64,000 bases of DNA from Lutibacter sp. A64. Its GTDB lineage: Bacteria > Bacteroidota > Bacteroidia > Flavobacteriales > Flavobacteriaceae. This document shows positions 52,066 to 61,596 of the stretch, one piece after another; the first letter of the stretch is position 1; every line of letters begins with the position of its first letter. The position numbers and the translations under genes are program-made. The DNA lies in contig NZ_CP092487.1 of the NCBI RefSeq assembly GCF_022429565.1, forward strand, positions 715,001 through 779,000, written 5' to 3'. Under the pieces are notes generated by a model that was given only the letters and a program-made list of their open reading frames with translations, was not told where the DNA came from and ran no database searches.

Positions 52066-54657
52066 CTATTTATTTCTAAACACTATTTTATCATCAAAAG
52101 CATCTAGTAAAATATGACTATCTGCAGTTACTTTTCCAGATAAGATTTCTTTTGATAATTCATTTAAAATATCCTTTTGAATCACCCTTTTTACAGGTCT
52201 TGCACCAAATTGTGGATCGAATCCTTTATTTGCAAGTGCATCAACCAAATCTTCGGTATATTCAATATGAATATCTTGTGCTTTTAACATTTTTATTAAA
52301 CCATTTAATTGCAGTTTTACTATTTGATGAATTTCTTCTAGATTTAACGGTGTAAACATAATAGTTTCATCAATTCTGTTTAAAAATTCAGGTCTAATAG
52401 TTTGTCTTAGTAAACTAATAACTTCAATTTTAGTTACTTCAGTTACAAGATCTCTATTTTTCATATCCATTTTTTCAAACTTTTCTTGAATAATATGAGC
52501 ACCCATATTTGAGGTCATAATAATAATGGTATTTTTAAAATCTGCAACTCTACCTTTATTATCTGTTAATCTTCCTTCATCTAATACTTGCAATAAAATA
52601 TTGAAAGTATCTGGATGCGCTTTTTCAATTTCATCTAATAAAATTACAGAATATGGTTTACGTCTAACAGCTTCTGTTAATTGTCCACCTTCATCATAAC
52701 CAACATATCCTGGAGGTGCACCAACCAATCTGCTAACTGCATGGCGTTCTTGATATTCACTCATATCAATACGAGTTAACGAGTTTTCATCATCAAATAA
52801 ATAGATAGCCAATGCTTTTGCAAGTTCTGTTTTACCAACACCAGTTGTACCTAAAAAAAGGAAGGAACCCAATGGTTTTTTAGTGTCTTGTAAGCCAGCT
52901 CTAGAGCGTCTAACTGCATCTGAAACCGCCGCTATGGCTTCTTCTTGTCCAACCACTCTTTTATGTAGTTCTTCTTCTAAATGCAATAATTTTTCACGAT
53001 CGCTTTGTAGCATTTTTGTAACAGGAATTCCTGTCCATTTAGCTACAACTTCTGCAATATCATCTCTAGTTACTTCTTCATTAATTAATGCTGAATCTTG
53101 ATTTTTAGCTATTTCTTTTTGAAGTTTTTCAAGTTTTTCTTGAGCATCTTTTATTTTTCCATACCTAATTTCAGCTACTTTACCGTAATCACCCTCACGT
53201 TCGGCGCGTTCAGCTTCTAATTTAAAGTTTTCAATAGCTTCTTTATTGCTTTGTACGCTATCTACCAATTCTTTTTCGCCTACCCATTTAGCATTTATTT
53301 CGTTTCTTTTTTCTTTTAAATTGGCAATTTCTTTTTTAAGTGAAGCTAATTTTTTTTCATCTTTTTCACGTTTAATAGCTTCAATTTCAATTTCTAATTG
53401 CATAATTTTACGATCCAAAACATCTAATTCTTCAGGTTTCGAATTTATTTCCATACGTAATTTTGCAGCAGCTTCATCCATTAAATCAATGGCTTTATCT
53501 GGTAAAAATCTATTTGAAATATAGCGTTGTGATAGTTCTACTGCAGCAATTATAGCCTCATCTTTTATTTGTACTTTATGGTGATTTTCGTATTTTTCTT
53601 TAATTCCACGTAAAATAGAAATAGCACTTTCAGTATCTGGTTCATCTACAATTACCTTTTGAAATCTACGCTCTAAAGCTTTATCTTTTTCAAAATATTT
53701 TTGATATTCATCTAAAGTAGTTGCTCCAATTGCTCTTAGTTCTCCACGAGCCAATGCAGGTTTTAAAATATTTGCGGCATCCATAGCGCCCTGTCCACCA
53801 CCAGCACCAACTAAAGTGTGAATTTCATCAATAAACAGCACAATTTCACCTTCAGCAGATGTTACTTCTTTTATAACAGATTTTAAGCGTTCTTCAAATT
53901 CACCTTTGTATTTTGCACCTGCAATAAGCGCTCCCATATCTAAAGAATAAATTTGTTTTCCTTTTAAATTTTCTGGAATATCGCCTTTAATTATTCTATG
54001 CGCTAAACCTTCTGCAATGGCGGTTTTACCAGTTCCGGGTTCACCAACCAGCATAGGATTGTTTTTTGTTCTACGTGATAAAATTTGAAGAATTCTACGA
54101 ATTTCTTCATCTCTACCAATTACCGGATCCAATTTTCCATCTTTTGCTAACTGATTCAAATTTTTAGCATATTTATTTAAAGAATTATAGGTTTCTTCTG
54201 CACTTTGCGATGTAACTTTACTTCCTTTACGTAATTCTGCAATTGCAGCATGCATTCCTTTATCTGTTATACCTTGATCTTTTAATATTTGAGATGTTGT
54301 ATCTTTTGTATTTAAAATTGCCAATAATAAATGCTCAATTGAAACAAATTCATCTTTTAAATCGTTCGCTTCATTGGTAGCAGTATTCAACATTTTTGAA
54401 GCATTTCTAGATAAGGTAGTGTCGCCACCACCTGTTACTTTAGAATAGCTTTCTATGGTTTTATCTACTAAACTTTTTAGTAAGTCTATATTTACTCCTA
54501 ATTTTTTAAATATAAAAGGAGTTACATTTTCATCAACTTCAAAAATACCTTTTAAAATATGTGAATTTTCAATTTGTTGATGACTTAAATTTTGTGCAAT
54601 TAGCTGAGCTCTTTGGATAGCTTCTTGCGATTTTATAGTAAATTTATTAAAGTTCAT
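52066..54657 (-). CDS. clpB: ATP-dependent disaggregase ClpB
   Basis: 863 residues. N domain (about 1-150) with two repeats, NBD1 with Walker A GEPGTGKT, the coiled-coil middle domain (about 400-530, Lys/Glu-rich), and NBD2 with Walker A GTTGVGKT and pore segment GYVGYDEGG. Ends NPQ/NK-type C terminus (DDKIVFRNK). Resolves protein aggregates with DnaK after heat stress. No HrcA CIRCE element or sigma-32-like box is apparent in the upstream spacer; a near-match TATTTTTTG lies about 43 bases upstream. Confidence 0.97.
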   Translation of the reverse strand: MNFNKFTIKSQEAIQRAQLIAQNLSHQQIENSHILKGIFEVDENVTPFIFKKLGVNIDLLKSLVDKTIESYSKVTGGGDTTLSRNASKMLNTATNEANDLKDEFVSIEHLLLAILNTKDTTSQILKDQGITDKGMHAAIAELRKGSKVTSQSAEETYNSLNKYAKNLNQLAKDGKLDPVIGRDEEIRRILQILSRRTKNNPMLVGEPGTGKTAIAEGLAHRIIKGDIPENLKGKQIYSLDMGALIAGAKYKGEFEERLKSVIKEVTSAEGEIVLFIDEIHTLVGAGGGQGAMDAANILKPALARGELRAIGATTLDEYQKYFEKDKALERRFQKVIVDEPDTESAISILRGIKEKYENHHKVQIKDEAIIAAVELSQRYISNRFLPDKAIDLMDEAAAKLRMEINSKPEELDVLDRKIMQLEIEIEAIKREKDEKKLASLKKEIANLKEKRNEINAKWVGEKELVDSVQSNKEAIENFKLEAERAEREGDYGKVAEIRYGKIKDAQEKLEKLQKEIAKNQDSALINEEVTRDDIAEVVAKWTGIPVTKMLQSDREKLLHLEEELHKRVVGQEEAIAAVSDAVRRSRAGLQDTKKPLGSFLFLGTTGVGKTELAKALAIYLFDDENSLTRIDMSEYQERHAVSRLVGAPPGYVGYDEGGQLTEAVRRKPYSVILLDEIEKAHPDTFNILLQVLDEGRLTDNKGRVADFKNTIIIMTSNMGAHIIQEKFEKMDMKNRDLVTEVTKIEVISLLRQTIRPEFLNRIDETIMFTPLNLEEIHQIVKLQLNGLIKMLKAQDIHIEYTEDLVDALANKGFDPQFGARPVKRVIQKDILNELSKEILSGKVTADSHILLDAFDDKIVFRNK

Positions 54658-54819
54658 AACGTTTTATATTTTTTGTATTTATATTTGTTGTTTCAAAAAA
54701 TATTCCAATTGAAGTTAAGGCTCTAAATAAGTCATTTTGTCTTATTTTAAAGGGTTTAGCGACAGTTTGTCTACTTTAAGAGTAACTAAATACCTTATTA
54801 AAGGTACTAAAAAAATAAA

Positions 54820-55200
54820 ATGAATATGGGAATTTTCGGTAATATTTTTGAATCAAATAATGAAACTAATTTTAATTGGATTCCGCTTACAGAAACAAAT
54901 CAGTTGCAAGATATTGTTGAGCTATCTAAAGATAAGTTGGTAGTTGTTTTTAAGCATAGTACACGTTGCGGAATAAGTACAGGGGTGTTATCGAAATTTG
55001 AAAAATTAACAGATTCTACTATAGAAACTGTTGCTTTTTATTATTTAGATTTATTAAAATATAGAACTATTTCAAACGAAATTGCACAAAAGTTTAATGT
55101 ATACCATCAATCGCCTCAAGCTATTTTTTTAAAAGATGGAGTAGTGGTGAACCATGCATCGCATTATGATATTATTTCAAAAGGTATAGAAATGTTTTGA
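54820..55200 (+). CDS. ytxJ: Bacillithiol-system redox protein YtxJ
   Basis: 126 residues with a thioredoxin-like fold. The single active-site Cys is C50 in FKHSTRCGIS, the YtxJ/DUF2847 signature; monothiol bacilliredoxin-like. It is thought to remove bacillithiol from S-bacillithiolated proteins. The presence of this gene suggests the organism makes bacillithiol. The start may instead be the second ATG (54826, MGIFG). A 16-base palindrome TACCTTATTAAAGGTA (54791-54806) lies just upstream of the ATG. Confidence 0.88.
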   Translation: MNMGIFGNIFESNNETNFNWIPLTETNQLQDIVELSKDKLVVVFKHSTRCGISTGVLSKFEKLTDSTIETVAFYYLDLLKYRTISNEIAQKFNVYHQSPQAIFLKDGVVVNHASHYDIISKGIEMF

Positions 55201-55243
55201 TATGATATATTAATAGAAATGTAGTTGATTAAAACTAAAAATT

Positions 55244-55272
55244 AAAAAACCTCTATACTTTAGAGGTTTTAT
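55244..55272. terminator. Terminator between ytxJ and fahA
   Basis: AAAACCTCTA pairs with TAGAGGTTTT with a 5-base loop (TACTT), A-run and T-run on each side; usable by both convergent genes. Confidence 0.8.
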
Positions 55273-55297
55273 TAATTAAATATTTTAGGTATTGTAT

Positions 55298-56581
55298 TTA
55301 ATGTTTTATTGGAGGTAAAATTTTACCTGTACATTTTCCAAAGCCAATTCTACAATTTTTATTTTCACAATAACCGCGTAAAATTAAATTATCGCCATCG
55401 TTTAAAAAGGTACGTGTAGTTCCGTCTTTTAAAGTAATGGGTTTTTCTCCATTCCAAGTAAGTTCTAATAAAGAACCAAAACTGTCTTCTGTAGGTCCAG
55501 AGATGGTTCCGCTACCCATTAAATCTCCCGCTCTAACATTACAACCATTTATAGTATGATGCGCTAATTGTTGCGCCATTGTCCAGTATAAATATTTAAA
55601 GTTAGAATTGCTTAAGGTATTTAAATCTCCGTTTTCGGTTTCTAAAGTTACTTCTAACTTTATATCAAAACTATTGTTAGTGTTTTTTGCTTGTAAATAT
55701 GGTAAAGGTTCAATTTTTTGTTTTGGACTTTCGCATCTAAATGGTTCTAGAGCATCTAAAGTAACAATCCAAGGTGAAATTGTTGAAGCAAAGTTTTTAG
55801 ATAAAAATGGTCCTAAAGGAGCGTTTTCCCACTTTTGAATATCGCGCGCACTCCAATCGTTTAGTAGTACCATTCCAAAAATATTTTCTTCGGCTTCATT
55901 TATATTAATAGGTTTACCTAAATCGTTGGCAGAAGTTGTAATAAACGCAATTTCAAGTTCCATATCTAATTTTTTAGAAGGTCCAAATACAGGAGTTGAA
56001 GCATTGTCTAATAATGTTTGCCCGTAAGGTCTTCTTATATTAGTTCCAGAAACTACAACTGATGAAGAACGCCCGTGATAACCAACAGGTATATGAAGCC
56101 AATTTGGTATTAAAGCTTCGTCTTTTCTTTTAAATATTTTTCCAACATTTGTAGCATGTTCTTTACTAGAATAAAAATCTGTATAATCACCAACATCAAT
56201 TGGCATTAACATTTCAACTTCGTTAACGTCAAAGATTATTACATCTCTATGTTTTTTATTATCACGTAAACTTGAATTTTCAGCATCAAAAACTTCAGCA
56301 ATTCTATTTCTAACCAAACGCCAAGTTTTTCGTCCGTCAGCAATAAAATCGTTTAAAGAATCTTGCATAAAAATATCGTCGGTTAAAGGGATTCCGTTAA
56401 AATATCCTAGTTGATGAAATGCGCCTAAATCAATAGCATATTCACCTATTCTAGTACCAATTGTTATAATATCATCTTTTGTAATAAAAACCCCAAAAGG
56501 GATATTTTGAATTGGAAAATCACATCCATCAACAACTGGTAACCAAGTTTTTCTGTTTTGATTGTTGGCAATTATTTCCAT
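55298..56581 (-). CDS. fahA: Fumarylacetoacetase
   Basis: Cleaves fumarylacetoacetate to fumarate and acetoacetate, last step of tyrosine and phenylalanine breakdown. 427 residues, the size of the eukaryote-like FAH. FTDFYSSKEHATNVG (metal-binding D), PVGYHGRSSSVVVSGT (catalytic His), DMELEIAFIT, NDWSARDIQKWE and CNVRAGDLMGSGTISGP are the family motifs. Divergent from glyA with a 119-base spacer that holds a -7 box for each gene. Confidence 0.95.
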   Translation of the reverse strand: MEIIANNQNRKTWLPVVDGCDFPIQNIPFGVFITKDDIITIGTRIGEYAIDLGAFHQLGYFNGIPLTDDIFMQDSLNDFIADGRKTWRLVRNRIAEVFDAENSSLRDNKKHRDVIIFDVNEVEMLMPIDVGDYTDFYSSKEHATNVGKIFKRKDEALIPNWLHIPVGYHGRSSSVVVSGTNIRRPYGQTLLDNASTPVFGPSKKLDMELEIAFITTSANDLGKPININEAEENIFGMVLLNDWSARDIQKWENAPLGPFLSKNFASTISPWIVTLDALEPFRCESPKQKIEPLPYLQAKNTNNSFDIKLEVTLETENGDLNTLSNSNFKYLYWTMAQQLAHHTINGCNVRAGDLMGSGTISGPTEDSFGSLLELTWNGEKPITLKDGTTRTFLNDGDNLILRGYCENKNCRIGFGKCTGKILPPIKH

Positions 56582-56621
56582 ATTTATATATTTTATGTGT
56601 AGTTTAATTAAATTTTCTTAT

Positions 56622-56629
56622 CAAATATA
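56622..56629 (-). promoter_or_regulatory. -7 box of fahA
   Basis: Minus-strand TATATTTG, exact match to TAnnTTTG, 40 bases before the fahA ATG. Confidence 0.45.
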
Positions 56630-56661
56630 TATGTTTCTACTTAAAAGAAAAATGAAATTAC

Positions 56662-56669
56662 TATTTTTG
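56662..56669 (+). promoter_or_regulatory. -7 box of glyA
   Basis: TATTTTTG, exact match to TAnnTTTG, 31 bases before the glyA ATG. Confidence 0.5.
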
Positions 56670-56700
56670 CGATTATTTTAACTTTTAAACAAGTATAGGC

Positions 56701-57975
56701 ATGCAACGTGACCAAATTATTTTCGATTTAATAGAAGACGAAAGAGTAAGACAAACTAACGGATTAGAATTAATTGCTTCAGAAAACTTTGTAAGTGAAC
56801 AAGTTATGGAGGCGCAAGGTTCAATTTTAACTAATAAATATGCTGAAGGATATCCTAATAAACGTTATTATGGAGGGTGTGAAGTTGTAGATGTTATTGA
56901 ACAAATTGCAATAGATAGAGCAAAAGAATTATTCGGTGCAGAATATGTAAATGTACAACCTCACTCAGGTTCTCAAGCAAATACAGCAGTTTACGCAGCT
57001 TGTTTAAAACCAGGAGATACTATTTTAGGATTCGATTTGTCACATGGTGGACATTTAACGCACGGTTCTCCAGTAAATTTTTCTGGTAAATTATACAATC
57101 CAGTATTTTATGGTGTTGATAAAGCAACCGGAACAATAGATTACAATCATTTAGAAAAACAAGCAAAAGAACATAAACCAAAATTAATTATTGCTGGTGC
57201 TTCTGCTTATTCTAGAGATATAAATTTTAAAAAATTTAGAGAAATTGCCGATGAAGTTGGTGCAATTTTAATGGCAGATATCTCACATCCTGCAGGTTTA
57301 ATTGCTAAAGGAATTTTAAATGATCCAATTCCTCATTGTCATATTGTAACTACAACTACGCATAAAACGTTGCGTGGACCAAGAGGTGGAATGATTATGA
57401 TTGGTAAAGATTTTGAAAACCCATTTGGTCAAAAATTAAAAAGTGGAAAATTAAAAATGATGTCTACTTTAATTAATTCTTCGGTTTTCCCAGGAAATCA
57501 AGGTGGACCATTAGAACACGTTATAGCAGCAAAAGCAGTTGCATTTGGTGAAGCTTTAACAGACGAGTTTTTACACTATCAAATTCAAGTGAAAAAAAAT
57601 GCAGCTGCAATGGCAGCTAATTTTGTAGCTAAAGGATATGAGATTATTTCTGGAGGTACAGACAATCACTGTATGTTAATAGATTTAAGAAATAAAGATA
57701 TTAGTGGTAAAGATGCAGAAAATGCATTGACAAAAGCTGATATTACAGTAAATAAAAATATGGTTCCTTTTGATGATAAATCACCTTTTGTAACTTCAGG
57801 AATTAGAATTGGTGCTGCAGCTGTTACAACACGTGGCTTAAAAGAAGAGGATATGAAAACTATTGTTGATTTAATTGATGAAGTAATTCAAAACCATTCA
57901 GACGAAGCAATTTTAGAAAATATTGCAGAAAAAGTAAACGAAATGATGTCTCACAGACCTATATTTACTTGGTAA
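56701..57975 (+). CDS. glyA: Serine hydroxymethyltransferase
   Basis: Converts serine and tetrahydrofolate to glycine and methylene-THF, supplying FolD. 424 residues. N-terminal [36 protein letters not shown], and the PLP lysine K222 in [38 protein letters not shown] follows. Cytoplasmic PLP fold type I enzyme. Its own promoter box and a strong terminator make it a single-gene unit. Confidence 0.97.
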   Translation: MQRDQIIFDLIEDERVRQTNGLELIASENFVSEQVMEAQGSILTNKYAEGYPNKRYYGGCEVVDVIEQIAIDRAKELFGAEYVNVQPHSGSQANTAVYAACLKPGDTILGFDLSHGGHLTHGSPVNFSGKLYNPVFYGVDKATGTIDYNHLEKQAKEHKPKLIIAGASAYSRDINFKKFREIADEVGAILMADISHPAGLIAKGILNDPIPHCHIVTTTTHKTLRGPRGGMIMIGKDFENPFGQKLKSGKLKMMSTLINSSVFPGNQGGPLEHVIAAKAVAFGEALTDEFLHYQIQVKKNAAAMAANFVAKGYEIISGGTDNHCMLIDLRNKDISGKDAENALTKADITVNKNMVPFDDKSPFVTSGIRIGAAAVTTRGLKEEDMKTIVDLIDEVIQNHSDEAILENIAEKVNEMMSHRPIFTW

Positions 57976-57999
57976 TATTAAATATTTTTTAATTAAATA

Positions 58000-58040
58000 C
58001 TAAAAAAGACTGTTTAGAATTTCTAGACAGTCTTTTTTTA
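58000..58040 (+). terminator. Terminator after glyA
   Basis: AAAAAAGACTGTTTAGAA pairs with TTCTAGACAGTCTTTTTT (one mismatch region), then T-run. Variant of the recurring stem, with GACTGTTT for GCTGTTT. Confidence 0.85.
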
Positions 58041-58146
58041 TAGTCTTATTTTTTATAAGTAAAACTTCTATTTTATAAACTTTAAAAACATTAAACCTGG
58101 TTATACATTAAAAACCTCCATTTTACCATATTTTTTTTAAAATAAC

Positions 58147-58160
58147 GTGACAAATGTCAC
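58147..58160 (+). promoter_or_regulatory. CRP/FNR-type palindrome upstream of pta-ackA
   Basis: GTGAC-AAAT-GTCAC, a perfect 5+4+5 palindrome. Its centre (58153.5) is about 64 bases upstream of the expected transcription start (near 58218), close to the class I CRP/FNR position. A CRP/FNR family regulator is the natural candidate. Confidence 0.5.
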
Positions 58161-58203
58161 TAAATTTTTTTTAAAATAAACTGGTAAACCAATTGTTATA
58201 AAG

Positions 58204-58211
58204 TATCTTTG
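58204..58211 (+). promoter_or_regulatory. -7 box of pta-ackA
   Basis: TATCTTTG, exact match to TAnnTTTG, 17 bases before the pta ATG. Instead of TTTG, the -33 region holds a short palindrome, TGGTAAACCA (58182-58191). Confidence 0.6.
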
Positions 58212-58228
58212 TAAGAAAATTTTTTATA

Positions 58229-60322
58229 ATGAATAAAGCTATTTATATAGCAACAAGTGAGGCCAATACCGGCAAATCAATTGTTGCTCTAGGCCTCATG
58301 AGTATGTTACTAGGTAAAACTGCTAAAGTAGGATATTTTAGGCCAATTATTGATGATGTAAAAAAAGGAGAAAATGACAATCATATCAATACGATAATTT
58401 CTCATTTTAATTTAGACATTAACCCAGCAGAAGCTTTTGCTTGTACGCGTAAAGAATTTATTAGTAAGCGTAATAAAGGTAAAGAAGGTGAAATTGTTGA
58501 TACAATAATAGAAAAATACAAGGCGCTAGAAGAAAAAAATGATTTTGTTCTTGTAGAAGGTTCTGATTTTTCTGGAGAAGGTAGTGCAATAGAATTAGAT
58601 GCAAATATTGAGATTGCTAAAAATTTGGGGATACCTGCGGTTATTGTTTCTAGCGGTGTAAATAAATCTTTAGAAGATTTTACACAAGGTATGCATTTAG
58701 CATATGATTCTTTTAAAGAAAAAGAAGTTGAAGTTATTGCTGTAATAGCAAATAAAGTTGAAGAAAAAAATATTGAAATTGCTAAAAAAGGCTTACAAGA
58801 TAATTTACCTAAAGATGTTTTTGTAGGTGTTATTCCTTTAATTTCTTCATTAAAAAACCCAACTGTTAAAGAAATTGCCGAAGCGATTGATGCTAAAATA
58901 TTATTTGGAGAAGAACATATAAATAATCAAACGGATAGTTTTACAGTAGGAGCAATGCAGTTAAGAAATTATTTAACGCATTTAAAAAAGGATAACTTAA
59001 TTATTACACCAGGTGATAGAGCAGATATAATTTTAGGAGCTCTTCAAGCAAATATATCATCTAATTATCCTTCTGTTGCCGGAATTGTATTAACAGGTGG
59101 TATTTTACCTGAAGAACCAATTGTTAAATTAATAGATGGTTTGTCTCAAATTATACCAATTTTATCTGTTAACCAAGGTACTTTTGGTACTGCAAATAAA
59201 ATAGGTTCTGTGCGTTCGCATATGTATGCAGGTAATACACCAAAAATTATACAGTCTATAAATACTTTCGAAAAATATGTAGAGTTTGATCAATTGGCTG
59301 AAAAAATGGCAACATTTGTTAATGGAGGTACTACGCCAAGAATGTTCCAATATAACTTAGTTAAACGTGCAAAAACACAGCGTAAACACATTGTATTACC
59401 AGAAGGGAATGACGATAGAATTATAGCAGCTGCTGTACGTTTATTAGATACAGATATTGTAGATTTAACCATATTAGGAGATAAAGTAGCAATTGAGAGT
59501 GCTATTGTTAGATTAGGTTTAGTAGTAGATATAGATAAATTAAATATTATTAATCCAATAGAATCTGAATACTTTAACGATTTTATAAATACTTTGTTTG
59601 AATTGCGTAAACACAAAGGTTTAACTTTAAAAATGGCTGAAGATTTAATGGGTGATGTTTCTTATTTTGGAACTATGATGGTGCATAAAGGTTTGGCAGA
59701 TGGAATGGTTTCTGGTGCAGCACATACAACAGGACATACCATTTTACCAGCATTACAGTTTGTAAAAACAAAACCAGGTGTTTCTGTTGTTTCATCGGTA
59801 TTCTTTATGTGTTTAGAAGATAGAGTGTCGGTATTTGGAGATTGTGCTATTAACCCAAATCCAAATTCTGAACAATTAGCAGAAATTGCAATTTCATCAG
59901 CAGAATCAAGTATTAATTTTGGTATTGAACCAAAAATAGCAATGCTTTCATACTCTTCTGGAGCTTCTGGAAAAGGTGCAGATGTTGATATTGTAAGAGA
60001 AGCTACAGAAATTGTTAAAGCAAAACGTCCAGATTTAAAAGTAGAAGGACCAATACAATACGATGCCGCAGTTGATCCATCAGTAGGAAAAAGTAAAATG
60101 CCAAACTCTGAAGTTGCAGGACAAGCAAATGTATTAATATTCCCAGATTTAAATACTGGAAACAATACATATAAAGCTGTACAAAGAGAGACTGGTGCAT
60201 TAGCAATTGGACCAATGTTACAAGGTTTAAATAAACCAGTAAACGATTTGAGTAGAGGATGTACAATTGACGATATTTTTAACACGGTAATATTAACAGC
60301 AATACAAGCACAAGGTTTATAA
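58229..60322 (+). CDS. pta: Phosphate acetyltransferase (long form)
   Basis: Interconverts acetyl-CoA and acetyl phosphate. 697 residues: an N-terminal P-loop-like domain (about 1-220, YIATSEANTGKSIVALGLMSML), a DRTGG domain (about 225-340) and the catalytic PTA_PTB domain (about 370-695) with LPEGNDDRIIAAAVRLL, GAAHTTGHTILPALQF and the C-terminal PVNDLSRGCTIDDI. The stop overlaps the ackA ATG by one base (TAATG), so the two are translationally coupled. Provides acetate overflow or acetate assimilation with AckA. Confidence 0.96.
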   Translation: MNKAIYIATSEANTGKSIVALGLMSMLLGKTAKVGYFRPIIDDVKKGENDNHINTIISHFNLDINPAEAFACTRKEFISKRNKGKEGEIVDTIIEKYKALEEKNDFVLVEGSDFSGEGSAIELDANIEIAKNLGIPAVIVSSGVNKSLEDFTQGMHLAYDSFKEKEVEVIAVIANKVEEKNIEIAKKGLQDNLPKDVFVGVIPLISSLKNPTVKEIAEAIDAKILFGEEHINNQTDSFTVGAMQLRNYLTHLKKDNLIITPGDRADIILGALQANISSNYPSVAGIVLTGGILPEEPIVKLIDGLSQIIPILSVNQGTFGTANKIGSVRSHMYAGNTPKIIQSINTFEKYVEFDQLAEKMATFVNGGTTPRMFQYNLVKRAKTQRKHIVLPEGNDDRIIAAAVRLLDTDIVDLTILGDKVAIESAIVRLGLVVDIDKLNIINPIESEYFNDFINTLFELRKHKGLTLKMAEDLMGDVSYFGTMMVHKGLADGMVSGAAHTTGHTILPALQFVKTKPGVSVVSSVFFMCLEDRVSVFGDCAINPNPNSEQLAEIAISSAESSINFGIEPKIAMLSYSSGASGKGADVDIVREATEIVKAKRPDLKVEGPIQYDAAVDPSVGKSKMPNSEVAGQANVLIFPDLNTGNNTYKAVQRETGALAIGPMLQGLNKPVNDLSRGCTIDDIFNTVILTAIQAQGL

Positions 60323-61509
60323 TGAAAGTTTTAATAATTAATTCAGGTAGTTCTTCCATTAAATATCAATTATTTAATATGCCTCAAGAAGAAGTAGTTT
60401 GTTCAGGTTTAGTAGAAAGAATTGGATTGGCTAATCCAGAAATTCATTACAATTCAGAAAACCATACTATTGATAAAATTTGTGAAATTCCAAATCATGA
60501 AGTAGGTTTAGAAAAAATTGTAAAATTTTTACTAGATGATGAAGTAGGTGTTATAAAAGCTACTTCAGAAATAACAGCAGTTGGACATAGAGTTGTACAC
60601 GGAGGTTCTGCATTTTCAGATACTGTTATAATTGATGAAACGGTAAAGGAAATGATAAAAGAACTTTTTCCATTAGCACCATTACATAATCCAGCTAATT
60701 ATGAGGGGATTATAGTAGCAGAATCTATGTTTCCAAAGGCTACACAAATAGCCGTTTTTGATACAGCTTTTCACCAAACAATGCCTGTTAAAGCATATAA
60801 ATATGCAATACCAAATAAATTTTTAAACGTAAATAAAATACGTAGATATGGTTTTCACGGCACAAGTCATAAATATGTTACAGAAAAAGCGATTAAACAT
60901 TTAGGTCTTAAAGCTAGTTCTAAAATTATAACCATTCATTTAGGTGGTGGTTGTAGTATTACGGCTGTAAAAGATGGAAAAAGTGTCGATACATCTTTAG
61001 GTTTTGGTCCAAATGAAGGTTTAATTATGGGAAGTAGAAGTGGAGATGTAGATCAAGCAATTATATTTCATTTAATTAACAATTTAGGTTACGGTGTTGA
61101 TGAAGTAAGTAACATACTTCTTAGAGATAGCGGTTTAACAGGTTTAACTGGTTATAGCGATTTAAGAGATATTGAAACTCTTGCAACTAAAGGTAACGAA
61201 GACTGTAAATTAGCGTTAGAAATGAGTGCTTACAGAGTTAAACAATACATTGGTAAGTATGTTGCAGCTTTAAACGGTGTAGATGCTATTGTGTTTACAG
61301 CTGGTATTGGTGAAAATTCTATTTTAACAAGAAAAAGAATCTGTACAGATATGGAATTCTTTGGAATTGAAATTGACGATGAAAAAAATGCAATTAGACC
61401 AAAAAACTTAGCAGAAATTCACTCTGAAAATTCTAAAGTAAAGATTTTAGTAATTCCAACTAACGAAGAATTAGAGATTGCAAAACAATCTTATACTTTA
61501 CTAAGTTAG
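60322..61509 (+). CDS. ackA: Acetate kinase
   Basis: Interconverts acetyl phosphate + ADP and acetate + ATP. 395 residues. NSGSSSIKYQLF (nucleotide fold motif), GHRVVHGG, FHGTSHKYV (with catalytic residues) and GGCSITAVKDGKSVDTSLGFGPNEGLIMGSRSGDVD are all present. Cytoplasmic. Second gene of the pta-ackA operon, overlapping by one base. A hairpin terminator follows 21 bases after the stop. Confidence 0.97.
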   Translation: MKVLIINSGSSSIKYQLFNMPQEEVVCSGLVERIGLANPEIHYNSENHTIDKICEIPNHEVGLEKIVKFLLDDEVGVIKATSEITAVGHRVVHGGSAFSDTVIIDETVKEMIKELFPLAPLHNPANYEGIIVAESMFPKATQIAVFDTAFHQTMPVKAYKYAIPNKFLNVNKIRRYGFHGTSHKYVTEKAIKHLGLKASSKIITIHLGGGCSITAVKDGKSVDTSLGFGPNEGLIMGSRSGDVDQAIIFHLINNLGYGVDEVSNILLRDSGLTGLTGYSDLRDIETLATKGNEDCKLALEMSAYRVKQYIGKYVAALNGVDAIVFTAGIGENSILTRKRICTDMEFFGIEIDDEKNAIRPKNLAEIHSENSKVKILVIPTNEELEIAKQSYTLLS

Positions 61510-61529
61510 TGAGTAGATAATTAATTTTA

Positions 61530-61572
61530 TAAAAAAAGCTGTTTAGAAATTCTTCTAAACAGCTTTTTTTAT
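61530..61572. terminator. Terminator between ackA and the T9SS repeat protein
   Basis: AAAAAAAGCTGTTTAGAA (61531-61548) pairs exactly with TTCTAAACAGCTTTTTTT (61553-61570). Serves both convergent genes. Recurring GCTGTTT stem. Confidence 0.9.
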
Positions 61573-61596
61573 GCTTTATAGTAAATAGAATTAATA

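Noticed and set aside
59662..60285. Long minus-strand open frame of 207 codons inside pta
   Set aside because: It lies fully inside the well-supported pta gene, with Ser/Thr/Ile-rich low-information composition typical of antisense shadow frames; no start region or family motif.
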